Assembly (NCBI RefSeq): GCF_000786695.1
Contig: NZ_CP009962.1
Location: 496,001 to 560,000 of the forward strand
Source of the DNA: Collimonas arenae
GTDB taxonomy: Bacteria > Pseudomonadota > Gammaproteobacteria > Burkholderiales > Burkholderiaceae_D
Reading direction: 5' to 3'
DNA length: 64,000 nucleotides
The translations under genes and the position numbers were made by a program. The notes under the pieces are model-generated. The model made no database searches and was not told the DNA's origin. It was given only the letters and a program-made list of their open reading frames with translations. The first letter of the stretch is position 1. Each line of letters starts with the position of its first letter. Positions 10,662-20,173 of the stretch are shown here, in pieces.

Positions 10662-11642
10662 ATGCCGCTATACCGTCGTCCCAACGGAATCGATCTGCCG
10701 TTTTCTTCCGAAATTACCCCGCAAGATATATTTGAATCGCGCCGCAGCTTTATCAAGCAAATCGCGGTAGGCGCAGTGGGCGCCGGTTCTTTGCTGCAAT
10801 TATCGAGTGGCGAGGCATGGGCGCAGGCAGCCGGGGCGCAAAAGCTGGCGGCCAAAGCCAATCCGGCTTATGTCGTAATGGACAAGGCAACGTCCTATAA
10901 AGACGCCACCACCTACAATAATTTCTACGAGTTCGGTAGCGATAAATCGGATCCTGTCGAAAATGCGGGTAACCTCAAGACGCGGCCATGGACTGTGGCA
11001 ATCGAGGGTGAGGTCAAGAAGCCGATGACGCTGGATATCGACAGCTTGCTGAAACTGGCGCCGATGGAAGAGCGTATCTACCGCTTGCGCTGCGTCGAAG
11101 GCTGGTCGATGGTGATTCCCTGGATTGGTTATTCATTGTCAGAACTGATCAAGAAAGTCGAGCCGACCGGCAACGCCAGGTATGTTGAATTCACTACGCT
11201 GGCTGATAATCGCCAGATGCCGGGTTTGCGGGCGCCTGTGCTCGAGTGGCCTTACGTTGAAGGCTTGCGTATGGACGAAGCGATGCATCCGCTGGCCTTG
11301 CTGAGCTTCGGCATGTACGGCCAGGTTTTGCCGAATCAAAGTGGCGCGCCGGTGCGTATGGTGCTGCCTTGGAAGTATGGTTTCAAGTCCGCCAAGTCGA
11401 TCGTGAAGATCCGTTTTCTCAAAGACCAGCCAAGGACCGCATGGAATATCGCTGCGGCGCGCGAGTACGGTTTCTATTCGAACGTGAATCCGGATGTCGA
11501 TCATCCGCGCTGGTCGCAAGCTACGGAACGCCGCATCGGTGAAGATGGATTTTTCACCAAGAAGCGCAAGACCCTGATGTTCAACGGATACAACGACGTC
11601 GCTTCGCTGTACTCCGGCATGGACCTGAAAAAATACTTTTGA
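10662..11642 (+). CDS. msrP: Periplasmic methionine sulfoxide reductase, molybdopterin subunit
   Basis: MsrP (formerly YedY) repairs oxidised methionine in periplasmic proteins, using electrons from MsrQ. The 326-aa protein carries a twin-arginine signal (RRSFIKQ at 27-33, then a hydrophobic run to about 50), as expected for export of a folded Mo enzyme. The molybdenum-ligating cysteine is in [15 protein letters not shown]. Start ATG 10662 is preceded by CAGGAGC at 10650; an in-frame TTG at 10647 has no site. msrQ follows after 17 bp. Confidence 0.95.
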   Translation: MPLYRRPNGIDLPFSSEITPQDIFESRRSFIKQIAVGAVGAGSLLQLSSGEAWAQAAGAQKLAAKANPAYVVMDKATSYKDATTYNNFYEFGSDKSDPVENAGNLKTRPWTVAIEGEVKKPMTLDIDSLLKLAPMEERIYRLRCVEGWSMVIPWIGYSLSELIKKVEPTGNARYVEFTTLADNRQMPGLRAPVLEWPYVEGLRMDEAMHPLALLSFGMYGQVLPNQSGAPVRMVLPWKYGFKSAKSIVKIRFLKDQPRTAWNIAAAREYGFYSNVNPDVDHPRWSQATERRIGEDGFFTKKRKTLMFNGYNDVASLYSGMDLKKYF

Positions 11643-11659
11643 GGCCCGGAATTCGAAGC

Positions 11660-12328
11660 ATGTTCAATCCCTCACCGAAGCAGTTCAAATTCATCAAAGC
11701 GTTACTGTTCGTGCTGGCGCTACTGCCTGCGGTGCGCTTGCTGGTGTTCGGATTCACCGACCGGCTGGGCGCCAATCCGATCGAATTCATTACGCGCAGC
11801 AGCGGTGACTGGACGCTTTATTTTCTTTGCATAACCTTGGTCGTAACACCGTTGCGGCGCTTTACCAATTGGAACTGGCTGATCAAATTGCGGCGCATGA
11901 TTGGGCTGTTTGCCTTTTTCTACGGCAGCCTGCATTTCACGACGTTTCTCTGGTTCGATCATTTCTTTGACATCGCAGAGATGCTCAAGGATGTCGTCAA
12001 GCGGCCGTTTATCACTGTCGGTTTCATTGCTTTCGTGATGCTGCTGCCGTTGGCGCTGACCAGCACCAACGGCATGATCCGCCGGCTGGGCGGCAAGCGC
12101 TGGCAGTGGCTGCATCGCAGCGTGTATGCCGTGGCGATGCTGGGAATTTTGCATTTCTGGTGGATGCGCGCTGGCAAGCACAATTTTGAGAAGCCAATTT
12201 TGTTCGGAACGATTGTCGCGGCGCTATTGTTGATTCGGGTTTATTTCGCCTGGCGCAATCGCGGCGATGGCGCTGCAAAATCGCGCACTGCAGTTCAGAA
12301 GCGCCAGGTAACGCCGACGCTGACTTGA
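11660..12328 (+). CDS. msrQ: Haem-binding membrane subunit MsrQ
   Basis: Six-helix inner-membrane b-type cytochrome (YedZ, ferric reductase-like fold) that passes electrons from the quinone pool or a flavin reductase to MsrP. The 222-aa protein has the expected histidines in helices (SLHFTTFLWFDH, WLHRSVY, ILHFWW). The ATG at 11660 is preferred over an in-frame TTG at 11639 inside the msrP stop region. The pair makes a complete periplasmic methionine repair system. Confidence 0.94.
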   Translation: MFNPSPKQFKFIKALLFVLALLPAVRLLVFGFTDRLGANPIEFITRSSGDWTLYFLCITLVVTPLRRFTNWNWLIKLRRMIGLFAFFYGSLHFTTFLWFDHFFDIAEMLKDVVKRPFITVGFIAFVMLLPLALTSTNGMIRRLGGKRWQWLHRSVYAVAMLGILHFWWMRAGKHNFEKPILFGTIVAALLLIRVYFAWRNRGDGAAKSRTAVQKRQVTPTLT

Positions 12329-12371
12329 TCAAGGATTTCGGCCGCGCAAGGAGCGCAGCCGATGACGGATT

Positions 12372-13655
12372 TCAGGCCAGCAACGATTCCAGTGCAAACA
12401 GATCGGCTGGATTTTCCCGTTGGCGGACCAGGTGCATCTGATCGCCATCGACCATGACTTCGGCTGCGCGGCCACGCGTGTTGTAGTTGGAGGACATGGT
12501 CATGCCATAGGCGCCGGCCGACATCAGCGCCAGCAAGTCTCCTGCTTCGATTGCCAGTGAGCGTGAGCGCGCTAGCCAGTCACCCGATTCGCATACCGGT
12601 CCGACCACGTCATAGATCTGCGCTTGGCCTCCGCGTTGAGCGACGGTTTGAACGCCGTGCCATGCTTCATACATGGCCGGTCGCATCAAGTCGTTCATGG
12701 CGGCGTCGACGATGGCAAAATTCTTTGCTTCTGAATGCTTCAGATATTGAATTTCGGTGAGCAGGATGCCGGCGTTGCCGACAATCGAACGGCCAGGTTC
12801 AAACATCACCTTGATCGGAGCACCCTTGTACTTTGCCTGACGCCAAGCATTGACCCGTGTGAACAGGCGGCTCAGATAGTCGTCGATGGCGACCGGCTTT
12901 TCATCATCGTAAGTAATGCCAATGCCGCCGCCGATATCAAGGTGGTGCAGGTTGATGTTTTCAGCCGCCAATTGATTAACCAGGTCAATGATCTTGTCGA
13001 GCGCTTCCAGCAAAGGTGCATCGTCCAGCAACTGAGAGCCGATATGGCAATCGATCCCGACCACATCGATATTGGATAACGCGGAGGCGCTGCGATAGCA
13101 AGCCAGCGCTTCGTCATAGGCTACGCCGAACTTGTTTTCCTTGAGACCGGTCGAGATGTAGGGATGGGTCTTGGCGTCGACGTTGGGATTGACGCGCAGC
13201 GAGATAGCAGCGCGCTTGCCCATGCCAAGCGCTACTTCGTTCAAGCGATGCAGCTCTGGAATCGATTCGACGTTGAAACAAAGGATGTCATGCGACAGCG
13301 CCAGGCGCATCTCTTCGCGCGACTTGCCGACGCCGGAAAATATTACCTTGCGCGTATCCCCGCCAGCGGCAATTACACGCAATAATTCGCCACCCGAGAC
13401 AATATCGAAACCGGAACCGAGCCGGCTCAGCAACTGCAGAACCGCCAGGTTGGAATTGGATTTAACCGAGTAACAGATCAACGTGCTGTCCGTTGCAGGA
13501 CTGTGTTGTTGGCAGGCACCTGCGTAGGCCGAAAAATTTTCCACCAGCGCTGCCTTGGAGTAGACGTACGTCGGGCTGCCGAATTGTTGCGAAACAGCAT
13601 TCAGGGCTACATTTTCAACATGCAGAACGCCATTTTTGTATGAAAAATGCGACAT
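12372..13655 (-). CDS. lysA: Diaminopimelate decarboxylase
   Basis: PLP enzyme that decarboxylates meso-diaminopimelate to lysine, the last step of the pathway. The PLP lysine is in YSVKSNSN (about residue 63). The HIGSQ motif, the glycine-rich phosphate loop GGGIGITYDD and the C-terminal CESGDW and SAGAYGM blocks (substrate-binding Cys and Tyr) are all there. The length of 427 aa is typical. It follows the small lipoprotein gene lptM by 9 bp on the same strand. Confidence 0.95.
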   Translation of the reverse strand: MSHFSYKNGVLHVENVALNAVSQQFGSPTYVYSKAALVENFSAYAGACQQHSPATDSTLICYSVKSNSNLAVLQLLSRLGSGFDIVSGGELLRVIAAGGDTRKVIFSGVGKSREEMRLALSHDILCFNVESIPELHRLNEVALGMGKRAAISLRVNPNVDAKTHPYISTGLKENKFGVAYDEALACYRSASALSNIDVVGIDCHIGSQLLDDAPLLEALDKIIDLVNQLAAENINLHHLDIGGGIGITYDDEKPVAIDDYLSRLFTRVNAWRQAKYKGAPIKVMFEPGRSIVGNAGILLTEIQYLKHSEAKNFAIVDAAMNDLMRPAMYEAWHGVQTVAQRGGQAQIYDVVGPVCESGDWLARSRSLAIEAGDLLALMSAGAYGMTMSSNYNTRGRAAEVMVDGDQMHLVRQRENPADLFALESLLA

Positions 13656-13664
13656 AAGAGCAGC

Positions 13665-13907
13665 TTATTCGGTGGCGGGTGTCGTTGGTGTCGTTGGTGT
13701 CGCCGGTGTTTCCTGCGGAGCCGGAACCACAGGCGCAGGAATTGTCTTGGGAGTAACATTTGACTGTGCTGGCGCGGTCCTGATGATCGGCGGCGGTAAC
13801 GCAGCAGGCATGAATAACGGACCTTTTTGGCCGCATGCGGTCAAGGCAAGCGGGATGGCAATCACCGCAATCATGGTAGTACGCGACAAATCAAATATGG
13901 GCTTCAC
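13665..13907 (-). CDS. lptM: LptM-type small lipoprotein (YifL family)
   Basis: Outer-membrane lipoprotein that in Escherichia coli assists LptD maturation. The 80-aa product has a lipobox LTAC with Cys25, directly followed by the family signature GQKGPLFMP. The remainder is proline/threonine-rich and ends in a short tandem repeat (TPTTPTTPATE, coded by repeats of about 9 bp near 13675-13710), which may vary in length between strains. The position before lysA and opposite cyaY is the conserved one. Confidence 0.88.
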   Translation of the reverse strand: MKPIFDLSRTTMIAVIAIPLALTACGQKGPLFMPAALPPPIIRTAPAQSNVTPKTIPAPVVPAPQETPATPTTPTTPATE

Positions 13908-13948
13908 GGGGTAGTATCACAGTTTAACGAAACGGATTGGAGTGTAGC

Positions 13949-14275
13949 ATGACAGAATCAGAATTCCTGGCGGCGGCAGAGTCGGCTTTAGGCAAGATCG
14001 AGATGGCGCTAGAGCAGGCGGCCGACAATAGCGATCTGGATGTAGAGTGCAAGCGTAGCGGCAATGTATTGGAGATTGAGTTTATCGATAACGGCAGCAA
14101 GATTATCGTTAACAGCCAGGCGCCGATGCAGGAACTGTGGATCGCGGCGAAATCCGGCGGTTTTCATTACAAGCGCAAGGATGAGAGCTGGGTCAATACG
14201 CGTGACGGTTCAGAGTTCTTTGCCGCCCTCTCGATGATGATCAGCGCTCAAGGCGGTGTACCAATAGTGCTGTAA
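13949..14275 (+). CDS. cyaY: Frataxin homologue CyaY
   Basis: Iron-binding modulator of iron-sulfur cluster assembly in the cytoplasm. The 108-aa protein has an acidic first helix (TESEFLAAAESALGKIE), the central beta-strand block with QAPMQELWIAAKSGGFHY and the WVNTRDGSEFF segment typical of CyaY. ATG 13949 is chosen over an in-frame start at 13937 because GGAG lies seven bases upstream. It is divergent from lptM. In related genomes mrcA is commonly the next gene; here about 6 kb of extra DNA intervenes. Confidence 0.93.
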   Translation: MTESEFLAAAESALGKIEMALEQAADNSDLDVECKRSGNVLEIEFIDNGSKIIVNSQAPMQELWIAAKSGGFHYKRKDESWVNTRDGSEFFAALSMMISAQGGVPIVL

Positions 14276-14465
14276 TTTTTTCTTGTGGAGATGGCTGGCA
14301 AGAGGTTTTCCGTATGCATTTGTCGTAAGATGTGAACAATGTAATGTTGTTTTGATACGCTCGCTTTCCGTTGTTCCACAAATATGGTTTCAAGGGTCGC
14401 AAAAGGGGTTGTAAGAACTGCATCAGGGAGTTTGTCCAACGCTTTTCAACTATCGGCAGCCACCT

Positions 14466-15851
14466 ATGAACACGATAATGATCAGGGATTCGCAAGAACC
14501 AAGTGATTGGCGTGATGGCGTTATCTGCGGCGAGATTGCCGATACCCGAAAGCTACCCCGCCCGAGGCCGGTCGGGAGCCGGGCGAGAACGACCCTTTTT
14601 ATAGGAATTATCCTGGCGGCAACGAGTTTTGCGAATCAAACCTCTGCCGCTAACATTCCGGAGATTGCCGGCACGGCAAACCAAAACAATGCCATCAGTC
14701 CGGCACCAGCAAAACAGACGGAGGAACCCAAGAGGCAATGGGCTTTCGATACCAGCAACGGTTGCCAGGTCTGGAGCGCCGAGCCGATCGGCAGCGACAT
14801 GACGGTGCGTTGGAGCGGACGCTGCGAAAACAATCTGGCGCAAGGACCGGGCACGGTGCGCTGGCTTAGAAACAACAAACAGGTGGTGGAACTGAGCGGC
14901 ACGATGGATCAGGGCAAGATGCGCGGTCACACTACCGGGGTTGAAGAGCCGGGGAATCGATTTGACGGCATGTTTATCGACTCCTTGCCGGAGGGGCTGG
15001 GAAGGGCGAGTTTTGCCGACGGTTCGACCTATGACGGTCAGTGGCATCGCGGCCACCAGCTGGGTTATGGCATCATGACATTTCCTCCTGCGCATCCACA
15101 ATATCAGGAGATGCTGAAGGACGGTAAAGGCAGCAAAGCCGAAAATGGTATCTATGTGTTGCGTGGCTGGTGGGAAGGCAAAACCTTTATCACCCCTTGC
15201 AACAGCGAAGAGGAGTGCGAAAAAGCTGTGGTGGCAATAATGAAACTCGACCAGGGCGCCGCCAAAGCTAACGCTGCTACGCAGACTGCTCCCGCTGACG
15301 TTTCTGCGCCGGCGCCTGTTGCCGCTACGCCTGTTGTGGCGCCTGAAACGCCTGCGACGGAGCCGGCGTCCGCACTTCCGGTGACTATCCCTGCGGCCGC
15401 GCCAGAGAATGTGACGCCAGCCACTTCAGCCACTCCAGTCGCCCCCGCTACTGAATCCACTGTTGTCCAACCGTTACCGATACCTGCGGAACCTTCCGTA
15501 CAGCCTGCGTCCGCAATGCCGGCTGTGGCGAAGCCCGAGGCCGAGCCAGCAGCCTCTCCAGCAGTCGCGCCGATCGTTACGACGCCAGTGCCGGAATTGC
15601 CTGCTGTCGGACCGGCCTCTGTCCCGATAGCACCAGTACCGGCGATGCCAGTAGCCGAGCCTGCAGCCACACCTGCAACCGAGCCCGTTCCAGCCACGCC
15701 TGTTACATCTCCTGCCAGCGAGCCTGCGGTGCCGACGACACCGATGACTGAGCCAGCCACCGCGCCGGAAATGCCGACGCCAGCCCCTCAAGCCACTGAC
15801 GCCGCGCTCGGCGCAATCAAGCCCATTTCAATTTCAGACGGATCCAGTTGA
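14466..15851 (+). CDS. MORN-repeat exported protein with long Pro/Ala-rich tail
   Basis: Not a gene I can name. The 461-aa product has a basic N-terminus and one hydrophobic segment (about residues 42-60) that is a signal peptide or anchor ending near TSAA. A globular part with cysteines follows, then MORN-like repeats at about 160-205 (FDGMFIDSLPEGLGRASF, YDGQWHRGHQLGYGIMTF). From about residue 275 to the end the sequence is almost only Ala, Pro, Thr, Val and Glu, a probable extended periplasmic or wall-spanning linker. The stop overlaps the next ATG (TGATG). It heads a block with the DUF2827 genes, so a role in envelope surface assembly is possible but unproved. Confidence 0.75.
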   Translation: MNTIMIRDSQEPSDWRDGVICGEIADTRKLPRPRPVGSRARTTLFIGIILAATSFANQTSAANIPEIAGTANQNNAISPAPAKQTEEPKRQWAFDTSNGCQVWSAEPIGSDMTVRWSGRCENNLAQGPGTVRWLRNNKQVVELSGTMDQGKMRGHTTGVEEPGNRFDGMFIDSLPEGLGRASFADGSTYDGQWHRGHQLGYGIMTFPPAHPQYQEMLKDGKGSKAENGIYVLRGWWEGKTFITPCNSEEECEKAVVAIMKLDQGAAKANAATQTAPADVSAPAPVAATPVVAPETPATEPASALPVTIPAAAPENVTPATSATPVAPATESTVVQPLPIPAEPSVQPASAMPAVAKPEAEPAASPAVAPIVTTPVPELPAVGPASVPIAPVPAMPVAEPAATPATEPVPATPVTSPASEPAVPTTPMTEPATAPEMPTPAPQATDAALGAIKPISISDGSS

Positions 15852-16501
15852 TGACGCGTGCACCACATCTTTTCTTGACAAGCGATTCAAGTGACTTATC
15901 CACTGCCGGCACAGTCCGCCAGCCATGGCTGGCGGTTATCTGCCTGTTAGTGTTAATGCTGCTGATGACTACGGCTCATGCACAAATGAAGGCGGATTTA
16001 CCGGGTAACAAAGCGGCTGCTGCCGGACCGAAAAATTTATTGGCGGAAGCTGCCCGCAGCGTCGGCGTCAAACAGTGCCAGCCGGCGATTACACGGTTGT
16101 CTGCATTGGCTATCAACGGCACCAGCGCCCATGATGTGCTGGTTGACTGGGATCGCGCGCATCCTGACCGCGGGCCATTCTTTTCGCTTACCGGTATCGA
16201 ATATGCCGGCGCCTCCGCGGCAGTGTCGATTACTGCGGTACCGCAGGATGGCGGTACGTGTTCGGTATCCGCCGAGCGCATTTCGATCGCTCCTTATTCG
16301 TGCAAAAGCATTGCTGATACCGAGCTGAAAGGATATAGCGCCACGCCTTTGCTACCGACTTTCACAGTGTATGTGTCGCCGGCTGAACCAGGCGGATCCG
16401 TGTCGCTCGTGGATTCGCCACCGGGTTGCCTGATTATCCGGCGCTACGTGCAGTACAACTGGACTGAGCAGACGAAAATGGGAGTCCCGGCGCGTAAATG
16501 A
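15851..16501 (+). CDS. Hypothetical exported protein
   Basis: The 216-aa product starts at ATG 15851, overlapping the previous stop by one base, so the two are translationally coupled. One hydrophobic stretch at about residues 25-45 (AVICLLVLMLLMTTAHA) looks like a signal peptide with cleavage after AHA. The mature part is about 170 aa with four cysteines that could form disulfides in the periplasm. I recognise no family. It probably works with the MORN protein. Confidence 0.65.
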   Translation: MTRAPHLFLTSDSSDLSTAGTVRQPWLAVICLLVLMLLMTTAHAQMKADLPGNKAAAAGPKNLLAEAARSVGVKQCQPAITRLSALAINGTSAHDVLVDWDRAHPDRGPFFSLTGIEYAGASAAVSITAVPQDGGTCSVSAERISIAPYSCKSIADTELKGYSATPLLPTFTVYVSPAEPGGSVSLVDSPPGCLIIRRYVQYNWTEQTKMGVPARK

Positions 16502-16554
16502 CGTCCAAGACTATTCATACAACCTATGCATGACTTTTTATTTGAAGCAATGAC

Positions 16555-17694
16555 ATGAGCTTTTCACCTCGCTCCTTGCGGATCGGCATCACCATCGGCC
16601 TGCACCAGGAAAACGAATCTCTCTGGAACAACGGCATCAAACAGAATGCCGTGTATCTGGCTGAGACCTTGAAACATTGTCCGAGTGTGTTGTCGGTGCA
16701 TCTAGTGAATACCACGACGACCGCTATCACCGCTGCACTTCCATGGGATCTCACGCGCTGGCCGACAGTGACCTTCGAGCAAGCCAAAGACAATCTCGAT
16801 GTACTGATCGAACTGGGCGGACAAATCGATGAATACCAGACCGCTTACCTGAAGACGCAAGGATGCCGGTTGATATCGTATTGCTGCGGATTCGAGTATA
16901 TCCATGTGATGCAATCGGTCTTGTTCGGCCGTCCGATGTGGGGCTACGACCTGTACGTCAACCAGCGTTACGACGCTATCTGGATGGTGCCGCAGGTGGC
17001 GACCAACAGCCAGTCGTACTTTGAAACGCTGCGCCGCCGCCCGGCGCAAGTGGTGCCGTTTGTATGGGACCCGATATTCGTCAACCAGCGCAGCCGGGAG
17101 TTCGAGCACCATGGCGAATATCGGCCGCACGGCGGCGCCAAGCGGTTGACCGTGATGGAGCCGAATAACGACATCGTGAAATTCTGCATGTATCCGGCCT
17201 TTATTGCAGAGGAGGCCTACCGACAACGGCCGCAAGATATTCAAATCCTGCAGGTGACCAATGCCGAACGTCTGGCGCATGAAAGCAAGGAATTTGTCGC
17301 AGTAATGAACCGGCTGGATATCGTCCGCCAGCACAAGGCGGTATTCCTGGGGCGCTACGACACGCCGCAATTCCTGAGCCAGATGACCGATGTGGTGATC
17401 TCGCATCAGATCGAGAATGCGCTGAATTATTTTTATTTCGATGTCTGTTGGCAGGGTTATCCTTTGGTGCATAACGCCTACATGTGCAGCGATCTCGGCT
17501 ACTACTATGAAGGCAACAATGTGCAGGATGGCTGCCGGAAGTTGATCGACGCCCTGACAACGCACGACAACAACTGGGAGGCTTATCTGGCGCGTCAACG
17601 TAAGGTGTTAGAGCGCTTCCTGCCGGATTGCCCGGAAGTCACGGCGGAATATGAGCGATTGTTATCAGCGTTGCTGGAACAACCGATTGTGTAA
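16555..17694 (+). CDS. DUF2827 protein, copy 1 of 3 (glycosyltransferase-like)
   Basis: The 379-aa product belongs to the DUF2827 family, whose fold is predicted to resemble GT-B glycosyltransferases; no reaction is established to my knowledge. Family marks visible here are LWNNGIKQNAVYL near the N-terminus, LDVLIELGGQID, the central MEPNNDIVKFCMYPAFIAEEAYR block and the C-terminal NYFYFDVCWQGYPLVHNAY. No signal peptide or membrane helix is seen, so it is cytoplasmic. It is the most divergent of the three tandem copies. Confidence 0.85.
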   Translation: MSFSPRSLRIGITIGLHQENESLWNNGIKQNAVYLAETLKHCPSVLSVHLVNTTTTAITAALPWDLTRWPTVTFEQAKDNLDVLIELGGQIDEYQTAYLKTQGCRLISYCCGFEYIHVMQSVLFGRPMWGYDLYVNQRYDAIWMVPQVATNSQSYFETLRRRPAQVVPFVWDPIFVNQRSREFEHHGEYRPHGGAKRLTVMEPNNDIVKFCMYPAFIAEEAYRQRPQDIQILQVTNAERLAHESKEFVAVMNRLDIVRQHKAVFLGRYDTPQFLSQMTDVVISHQIENALNYFYFDVCWQGYPLVHNAYMCSDLGYYYEGNNVQDGCRKLIDALTTHDNNWEAYLARQRKVLERFLPDCPEVTAEYERLLSALLEQPIV

Positions 17695-17737
17695 TTTTTA
17701 TGTGTGATTTAAAGCGGATTTTAATTTTCTTCTATTC

Positions 17738-18883
17738 ATGAAAAAAATCAATGTAGGAATATCCATCTTTGCGGTCCAGGGAGCGCAGCTCTGGTCCAAT
17801 GGCCTCAACCAGAATCTGGCTTTCCTGGTGATGCTGTTGCAACAAAGCCCACAAGTCGGCAAGGTGTTTTTGCTCAATGGCGGCGACCTTGATCACATGC
17901 CGGCGGAGATGGGGCTGAACATCCTCAACGTACCTTTGGTCAAACCGCAGGATGTCACTTTCGAACTGGACGTCGTGATTGAAATGGGCGCCCAGCTCCC
18001 GCTGGAGTGGCTGCATCATGTGCGTGCGCTCGGTGTCAAGATCATTACGTTTTTTGTTGGGCACACTTATGCAGACAACGCCGAGGCGCCGATGTTCGAT
18101 GGTCCCGGGGGGCAAATCTTCAACGGTACGCCATGGCATGAAATCTGGACCTTGCAGCATCACATGAAGTCCAGCGGCCCGCTGTTACGTACGGTGTCGC
18201 GCGTGCCGGTGTTTGCAGTACCGCACATCTGGTCGCCGCTATTTATCCAGAGGCAAATAGACCTGGCGGAAAAAGACGGCCACCATTTTGGCTATCAGCC
18301 AAGCCGCGGCGACAATCGGTCAGGTTGGCGCACTGCAATTTTCGAGCCGAATATTTCTGTCGTCAAAAGCAGCTTTATTCCGATGCTGGTGTGCGAGCAG
18401 GCCTACCGCCTGGATCAACGTTCGGTGAGCATGATGATGGTGATGAATAGCGTGCAGATGAAAGAACATCCGACCTTCAACCGTTTCGCCATCAATCTCG
18501 ACCTGACGCAGCATCACAAAGCCACTTACGAACCGCGTGTAGCGTTTGTCGAATGCATGGCGCAACAAAAAATGAACGCCGTCGTGTCGCACCAGTGGGA
18601 GTGTGGCTTGAACTACCTTTACTACGACACGCTGTATGGGGGCTATCCGCTGATCCACAATTCCGAGTATCTGGCGGCAGACGGCATTGGTATCTACTAC
18701 CCGCATTTCGAGGCCAGCACCGGCGGCCGGGCTTTGCTCGATGCCTGGCTCCAAGAGCCAGAATATTGGGATGACTATAAAAAGACTGGTGCGGCTTACT
18801 TGCGCAAACTTGATCCGGCACATCCTGACAATGTGGAAGCCTTTGTGAAAAGACTGCAATTTACCGTGGAGGGCAAGGCATGA
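17738..18883 (+). CDS. DUF2827 protein, copy 2 of 3 (glycosyltransferase-like)
   Basis: The 381-aa paralogue of the neighbouring genes shares LWSNGLNQNLAFL, LDVVIEMGAQLP, FEPNISVVKSSFIPMLVCEQAYR and NYLYYDTLYGGYPLIHNSEY. It is 43 bp after copy 1 and overlaps copy 3 by four bases (ATGA), so the trio is one transcription unit. Copies 2 and 3 share more motifs with each other than with copy 1. Three retained paralogues suggest successive additions of related sugars, but this is inference from organisation only. Confidence 0.85.
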   Translation: MKKINVGISIFAVQGAQLWSNGLNQNLAFLVMLLQQSPQVGKVFLLNGGDLDHMPAEMGLNILNVPLVKPQDVTFELDVVIEMGAQLPLEWLHHVRALGVKIITFFVGHTYADNAEAPMFDGPGGQIFNGTPWHEIWTLQHHMKSSGPLLRTVSRVPVFAVPHIWSPLFIQRQIDLAEKDGHHFGYQPSRGDNRSGWRTAIFEPNISVVKSSFIPMLVCEQAYRLDQRSVSMMMVMNSVQMKEHPTFNRFAINLDLTQHHKATYEPRVAFVECMAQQKMNAVVSHQWECGLNYLYYDTLYGGYPLIHNSEYLAADGIGIYYPHFEASTGGRALLDAWLQEPEYWDDYKKTGAAYLRKLDPAHPDNVEAFVKRLQFTVEGKA

Positions 18884-20025
18884 GCAACCCCGGCCACCCT
18901 CTGCCGCAACGTAAACTACGTGTAGGCGTTACCCTGTTTGTACGTCCGGGGCCGCAATCGATTTGGGAAAACGGCATTTTCCAGAATTGTGCCTTTCTGG
19001 TGCAGTTGTTCAACCAGTCGCCGGCAGTAGAGCGCGCGGTGCTTGTGCTCGACGGCTCGACTGAACAGGTCAGCGATGCCATGATGCTGGGCGACCTGGG
19101 CATCGACATGATCAGCGTGGATGAAGCCATGCATACCCTGGACGTGGTGGTCGAAATGAGCGCCCAGCTGGGTGACGACTGGGTCCGGCAATTCCGTCAA
19201 CGCGGCGGACGCTATGCCTGGATGCGGGTCGGTAACGACTATGTGATCGACATCGAGCGCGCCATGTTTAACAAGCCGCACGGCGGTTTATGCAGCGATA
19301 AGCCTTACGACGCGGTGTGGACCCTGCCGGAATATGAGCGCATCTGCAAAGATTACTTTGCCCTTACTTCGCGCGCACCCGTACATATCGTGCCGCATTT
19401 GTGGACACCGCTGTTTTTCGCCAAGGGTATTGCTACCTTGCCTGCGCATCTTAGCTATGGCTATCAGCCGGGCAAACCGCGCTGGCGTGTTTGCAGCTTC
19501 GAGCCGAACGTCTGCATGGTGAAAACATCATTGCTGCCGATGTTGGCTTGCGAAGAAGCTTATCGCGCTCAGCCAGGCTTTCTCGAATACCTGCGCGTAT
19601 GCAACACCTTGCATTTGAAAGAGCATGTCAAATTTTCGCATTTTGCCCGCTCGCTCGATGTCGTCAATCATGGTTTGGCTTCGTTTGAAGGGCGTTTTGC
19701 CGTGTATGAATTCATGGCGAATTATGGTGATTGCATCATTTCGCATCACTGGGAAAATGGCCAGAATTATTTGTATTACGAAGCTTTGTACGGCGGCTAT
19801 CCGTTGATCCACAACTCGGAATTCATCAAGGACTACGGTTATTACTATCCAGAGTTCGATTCTTACGAGGGTGGTCAAGCCGTGTTGCGCGCATTCGCTA
19901 CGCATGATGCGCAGCTGGATGATTATCGGCGTCATGCGCAGACGTTGCTGCGCACCTTGGATGTCAGTTTGCCGGAGAACATTGAGATATATACTCAGCG
20001 TCTATTGGATCTCTACTCAGCATAA
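18880..20025 (+). CDS. DUF2827 protein, copy 3 of 3 (glycosyltransferase-like)
   Basis: The 381-aa paralogue has IWENGIFQNCAFLVQLF, LDVVVEMSAQLG, FEPNVCMVKTSLLPMLACEEAYR and NYLYYEALYGGYPLIHNSEF. The start overlaps the stop of copy 2 and is preceded by GGAGGGCAAGGC, a good ribosome site within copy 2. A strong terminator follows ten bases after the stop and closes the block. Confidence 0.85.
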   Translation: MSNPGHPLPQRKLRVGVTLFVRPGPQSIWENGIFQNCAFLVQLFNQSPAVERAVLVLDGSTEQVSDAMMLGDLGIDMISVDEAMHTLDVVVEMSAQLGDDWVRQFRQRGGRYAWMRVGNDYVIDIERAMFNKPHGGLCSDKPYDAVWTLPEYERICKDYFALTSRAPVHIVPHLWTPLFFAKGIATLPAHLSYGYQPGKPRWRVCSFEPNVCMVKTSLLPMLACEEAYRAQPGFLEYLRVCNTLHLKEHVKFSHFARSLDVVNHGLASFEGRFAVYEFMANYGDCIISHHWENGQNYLYYEALYGGYPLIHNSEFIKDYGYYYPEFDSYEGGQAVLRAFATHDAQLDDYRRHAQTLLRTLDVSLPENIEIYTQRLLDLYSA

Positions 20026-20034
20026 GTGAAAGAA

Positions 20035-20062
20035 AACGCCGCAATATGCGGCGTTTTTTTTG
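20035..20062 (+). terminator. Rho-independent terminator closing the DUF2827 block
   Basis: AACGCCGCA and TGCGGCGTT form a 9-bp perfect stem with a three-base loop, followed by a run of T. It is ten bases after the last DUF2827 stop codon. Confidence 0.92.
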
Positions 20063-20098
20063 ATCGCTGGATAAAAATATTCGCTCACGGAAAACACA

Positions 20099-20129
20099 AA
20101 AGGCACGAGGAAAAACTTCCCGTGCCTTT
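20099..20129 (-). terminator. Rho-independent terminator of mrcA
   Basis: AAAGGCACG and CGTGCCTTT form the outer stem, with inner AAG/CTT-type pairing. On the - strand a T-rich stretch follows. It lies 45 bp past the mrcA stop codon. Confidence 0.75.
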
Positions 20130-20173
20130 CATTGATAGCTTTTGTACACGTCGCAAACGCAACGCGTCAGCGC

